Positions 62,353 through 64,000 of a stretch of DNA of 64,000 nt are shown here, in pieces. The stretch comes from CBFHTC01 sp965658815. Lineage in GTDB: Bacteria; Pseudomonadota; Alphaproteobacteria; Rickettsiales; Rickettsiaceae. The notes below the pieces were generated by a model. The model had not been told where the DNA came from, ran no database searches, and saw only the letters and a list, made by a program, of their open reading frames with translations. The stretch covers positions 174,640-238,639 of the forward strand of contig CBFHTC010000001.1 of NCBI GenBank assembly GCA_965658815.1, in the 5' to 3' direction. Both the position numbers and the translations under genes were made by a program. Numbering within the stretch: the first letter of the stretch is position 1; the number at the start of each line of letters is the position of its first letter.

Positions 62353-62381
62353 TTGAAAATATTCTAAATATATTGTATGAT
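62353..62381 (+). promoter_or_regulatory. sigma70-like promoter for rplC-rplD
   Basis: TTGAAA (62353-62358), 17 bp, TATGAT (62376-62381), 54 bases before the rplC start. A separate promoter fits the separation of rplC from rpsJ. Confidence 0.5.
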
Positions 62382-62435
62382 GAAGGAATATAACTAAAGT
62401 TATTAATTAATATACGCAATCTACTAAGGTAAAAA

Positions 62436-63065
62436 ATGCATAAATTTGGAGTTATAGGAAGAAAAGTAGGAATGACATCTGTTTTTAATGATCAGGGCGT
62501 CATGATTCCGGTTACACTTATTCACGTTCCTAAAAATTTAAAAATAAATAATTTAAATAATAAAAAAGTACTTTTAGGTATCGAAAAACCAAAGCGCTTA
62601 AACAAGCCTCAAAAAGGTATGTTCTCGGCTCTCAAGATGGAAGAGAAAAAGGTTTTAAAAGAATTTACAGTATCTGATAATTTATTAGATAAAACATCCT
62701 TTTCTGTAAAGGATTTTGAAAATATATATCATGTTGATGTAAGAGGTATATCAAAAGGAAAAGGATTTGCCGGTCCCATGAAGCGACATGGATTTTCTGG
62801 TTTGAGAGCATCTCACGGAGTTTCAAAGGCTCATAGGTCTCATGGGTCCACTGGTCAGTGTCAAGACCCTGGTCGTGTTTTTAAAGGCAAAAAGATGGCC
62901 GGTCACATGGGATGTGAAAAAGTTGTCCAACAAAACTTAAGTATACATGAAATTGACGAAAAGAATAATTTATTATCCATTGTTGGTGCAATTCCTGGGC
63001 CAAAAAAAGCCATTGTATTTGTGACGACGGCTATAAAAGAAAACATTAAACAATTAGATATATAG
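62436..63065 (+). CDS. rplC: 50S ribosomal protein L3
   Basis: The protein has 209 residues. It contains GVIGRKVGMTSVFNDQG, GISKGKGFAGPMKRHGFSG, then GSTGQCQDPGRVFKGKKMAG and HMGCEKVVQQNL, all diagnostic of L3 (the loop that reaches the peptidyl-transferase centre; the methylated glutamine of E. coli L3 corresponds to the Gln in TGQCQDP). A ribosome site AAGG lies 7-10 bases upstream. rplD follows after 9 bases. Confidence 0.96.
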   Translation: MHKFGVIGRKVGMTSVFNDQGVMIPVTLIHVPKNLKINNLNNKKVLLGIEKPKRLNKPQKGMFSALKMEEKKVLKEFTVSDNLLDKTSFSVKDFENIYHVDVRGISKGKGFAGPMKRHGFSGLRASHGVSKAHRSHGSTGQCQDPGRVFKGKKMAGHMGCEKVVQQNLSIHEIDEKNNLLSIVGAIPGPKKAIVFVTTAIKENIKQLDI

Positions 63066-63074
63066 GGGTTTGTT

Positions 63075-63716
63075 ATGATAAAATTAAAAATATTAAATCA
63101 TTTGAATAAAGAATTCATTGAGGATTTAAAAGTGGATGAAGTGTTTTCAGAAGCGCCGGATATGCATATTGTTAAATCTGTTATAGATCATAACTTATTT
63201 GAACGTATGTTAGGTACCAATAAGACTAAAAACTTAAGTGAGGTATCGGGAAGTGGTAAGAAGCCTTTTAAACAAAAGGGAACAGGAAGGGCTCGACAAG
63301 GAACCTCCCGTTCTGCTTTAATGGTAGGAGGTTATACAGCTATTGCTCCAAGGGGTGATATTAGAAAGAAAAGTTTAAACAAGAAGGTTAAAGCTAGAGG
63401 TTTACTATATGCTTTAAATGATAAGATACAAGCGAACGAACTGTTCTTAGTAGATGGTTTTTCCGACTCTATTAAAACAAAAGACTTTATCGATTTGTTA
63501 AAAACATTTGATTTAAACAATAACAAAAAAGTACTTTTTATTGATGATAAAATAAAAGAAAGCTTTGCTAAGTCATCTAGAAACATCATAAATAAAAACG
63601 TTCTTTCTGTAGAGGGGTTAAATGTATATGACATTGTAAAGCATGATGTCATGGTTGTATCAAAAAGCGCTTTTTTATTGATTCAAGCCTTGTTGCTCAA
63701 AAGATTAATAAGCTAA
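63075..63716 (+). CDS. rplD: 50S ribosomal protein L4
   Basis: The protein has 213 residues. It contains TKNLSEVSGSGKKPFKQKGT, then GRARQGTSRSALMVGG, the extended tunnel loop of L4 (K-P-x-x-Q-K-G-T-G-x-A-R-x-G). L4 lines the exit tunnel, and in some bacteria represses its own operon. The next genes of the S10 operon (rplW, rplB) are not found in the 284 bases that remain; a tandem repeat begins instead. Confidence 0.96.
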   Translation: MIKLKILNHLNKEFIEDLKVDEVFSEAPDMHIVKSVIDHNLFERMLGTNKTKNLSEVSGSGKKPFKQKGTGRARQGTSRSALMVGGYTAIAPRGDIRKKSLNKKVKARGLLYALNDKIQANELFLVDGFSDSIKTKDFIDLLKTFDLNNNKKVLFIDDKIKESFAKSSRNIINKNVLSVEGLNVYDIVKHDVMVVSKSAFLLIQALLLKRLIS

Positions 63717-63860
63717 AATGCTTTTTAAATTCCTTTCTTGGTATATATTTTTGTTTTTGTAGCAAACTATCCGTGTATTCATGAGATATTTTATTACTAT
63801 AAAAAATTTCAATCTTAATCAGATGTTTTTAAAATGAAGTTAAGTATGTGTATTAAAAAT

Positions 63861-64000
63861 ATTCAATCCAAGATCGGATATTTTTAAAAATGTTCAATCC
63901 AAGATCGGATATTTTTAAAAATGTTCAATCCAAGATCGGATATTTTTAAAAATGTTCAATCCAAGATCGGATATTTTTAAAAATGTTCAATCCAAGATCG
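63861..64000. repeat. 31-bp tandem repeat array, running off the window
   Basis: A 31-bp unit containing TTCAATCCAAGATCGGATAT starts at 63861, 63892, 63923, 63954 and 63985; the last copy is cut by the window end. Copies are identical except the first base. The spacing has no unique spacers, so this is a simple tandem array. Bases 63717-63860, between rplD and the array, hold nothing I can identify. Confidence 0.93.

Noticed and set aside
63861..64000. CRISPR array start at the window edge
   Set aside because: The 31-bp period has no unique spacer between units; it is a plain tandem repeat.

Overview
The window is very AT-rich, densely coded bacterial DNA. It is most consistent with a reduced-genome, obligately intracellular alphaproteobacterium of the order Rickettsiales, family not assignable by eye. 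The evidence is a large-type NAD-specific glutamate dehydrogenase, a VirB/Rvh-like type IV secretion cluster (a motif-less VirB4 paralogue plus two long VirB6-like proteins), a short NrdA without an ATP cone, an AddA helicase-nuclease, and many short exported proteins of unknown function. Five tRNAs (Ser, Arg, Gly, Gln, Thr) and no rRNA are present. Several sigma70-like promoters can be read directly (TTGACT/TTGCAA, 17 bp, TATAAT-like).

Layout. 1-2.9 kb: end of glutamate dehydrogenase, then the overlapping rpsF-rpsR-xthA operon. 2.9-5.8 kb: an accessory insert bounded by a perfect 346-bp direct repeat of the xthA 3' end; it carries a 662-residue protein with the motif order of an endonuclease/exonuclease/phosphatase domain and a decayed HK97-type phage portal gene. 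5.8-16.3 kb: ppa, a BamA-like Omp85 protein, a small gene with a tandem-repeat array made from its own 3' end, rpsD, two tRNAs, a hypothetical gene, rpsM-rpsK-rpoA-rplQ-rpsT on the minus strand, and an exported protein with an HELGH motif. 16.3-26.1 kb: secretion genes, namely a VirB4-like protein translationally coupled to VirB6, then cysS, then a second, larger VirB6-like gene facing the first; the cysS 3' end and the VirB6 tail are duplicated in inverted orientation between them. 26.1-41 kb: an AsmA-like protein, a possible HolB, addA, miaA, yqgE, comEC, an RNase E/G gene, engB, ftsQ, acpS, a BamE-like protein, rpmF and ftsA. 41-51.8 kb: tyrS, ffh, nrdA, nrdB, ftsH, tilS, gltX, pyrH. 51.9-64 kb: a divergent FtsH paralogue, tuf-rpsJ, an exported protein, rsmA, secY-adk, rpmC-rpsQ-atpG, overlapping rpmH/rnpA, mreB, rplC-rplD, and a 31-bp tandem array that runs off the window.

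How it fits together. Most genes are core information processing (ribosome, tRNA charging and modification, secretion, division) with normal key residues. The genome is unusually shuffled: genes of the S10, spc and alpha ribosomal operons lie in at least five separate places. Partial 3'-end duplications and tandem arrays occur repeatedly where two genes converge.

The strongest leads for new biology are the EEP-domain protein in the xthA-flanked insert, the facing VirB6 pair with its motif-less VirB4, the exported HELGH protein, and the FtsH-like protease whose pore-loop region resembles classical AAA proteins.
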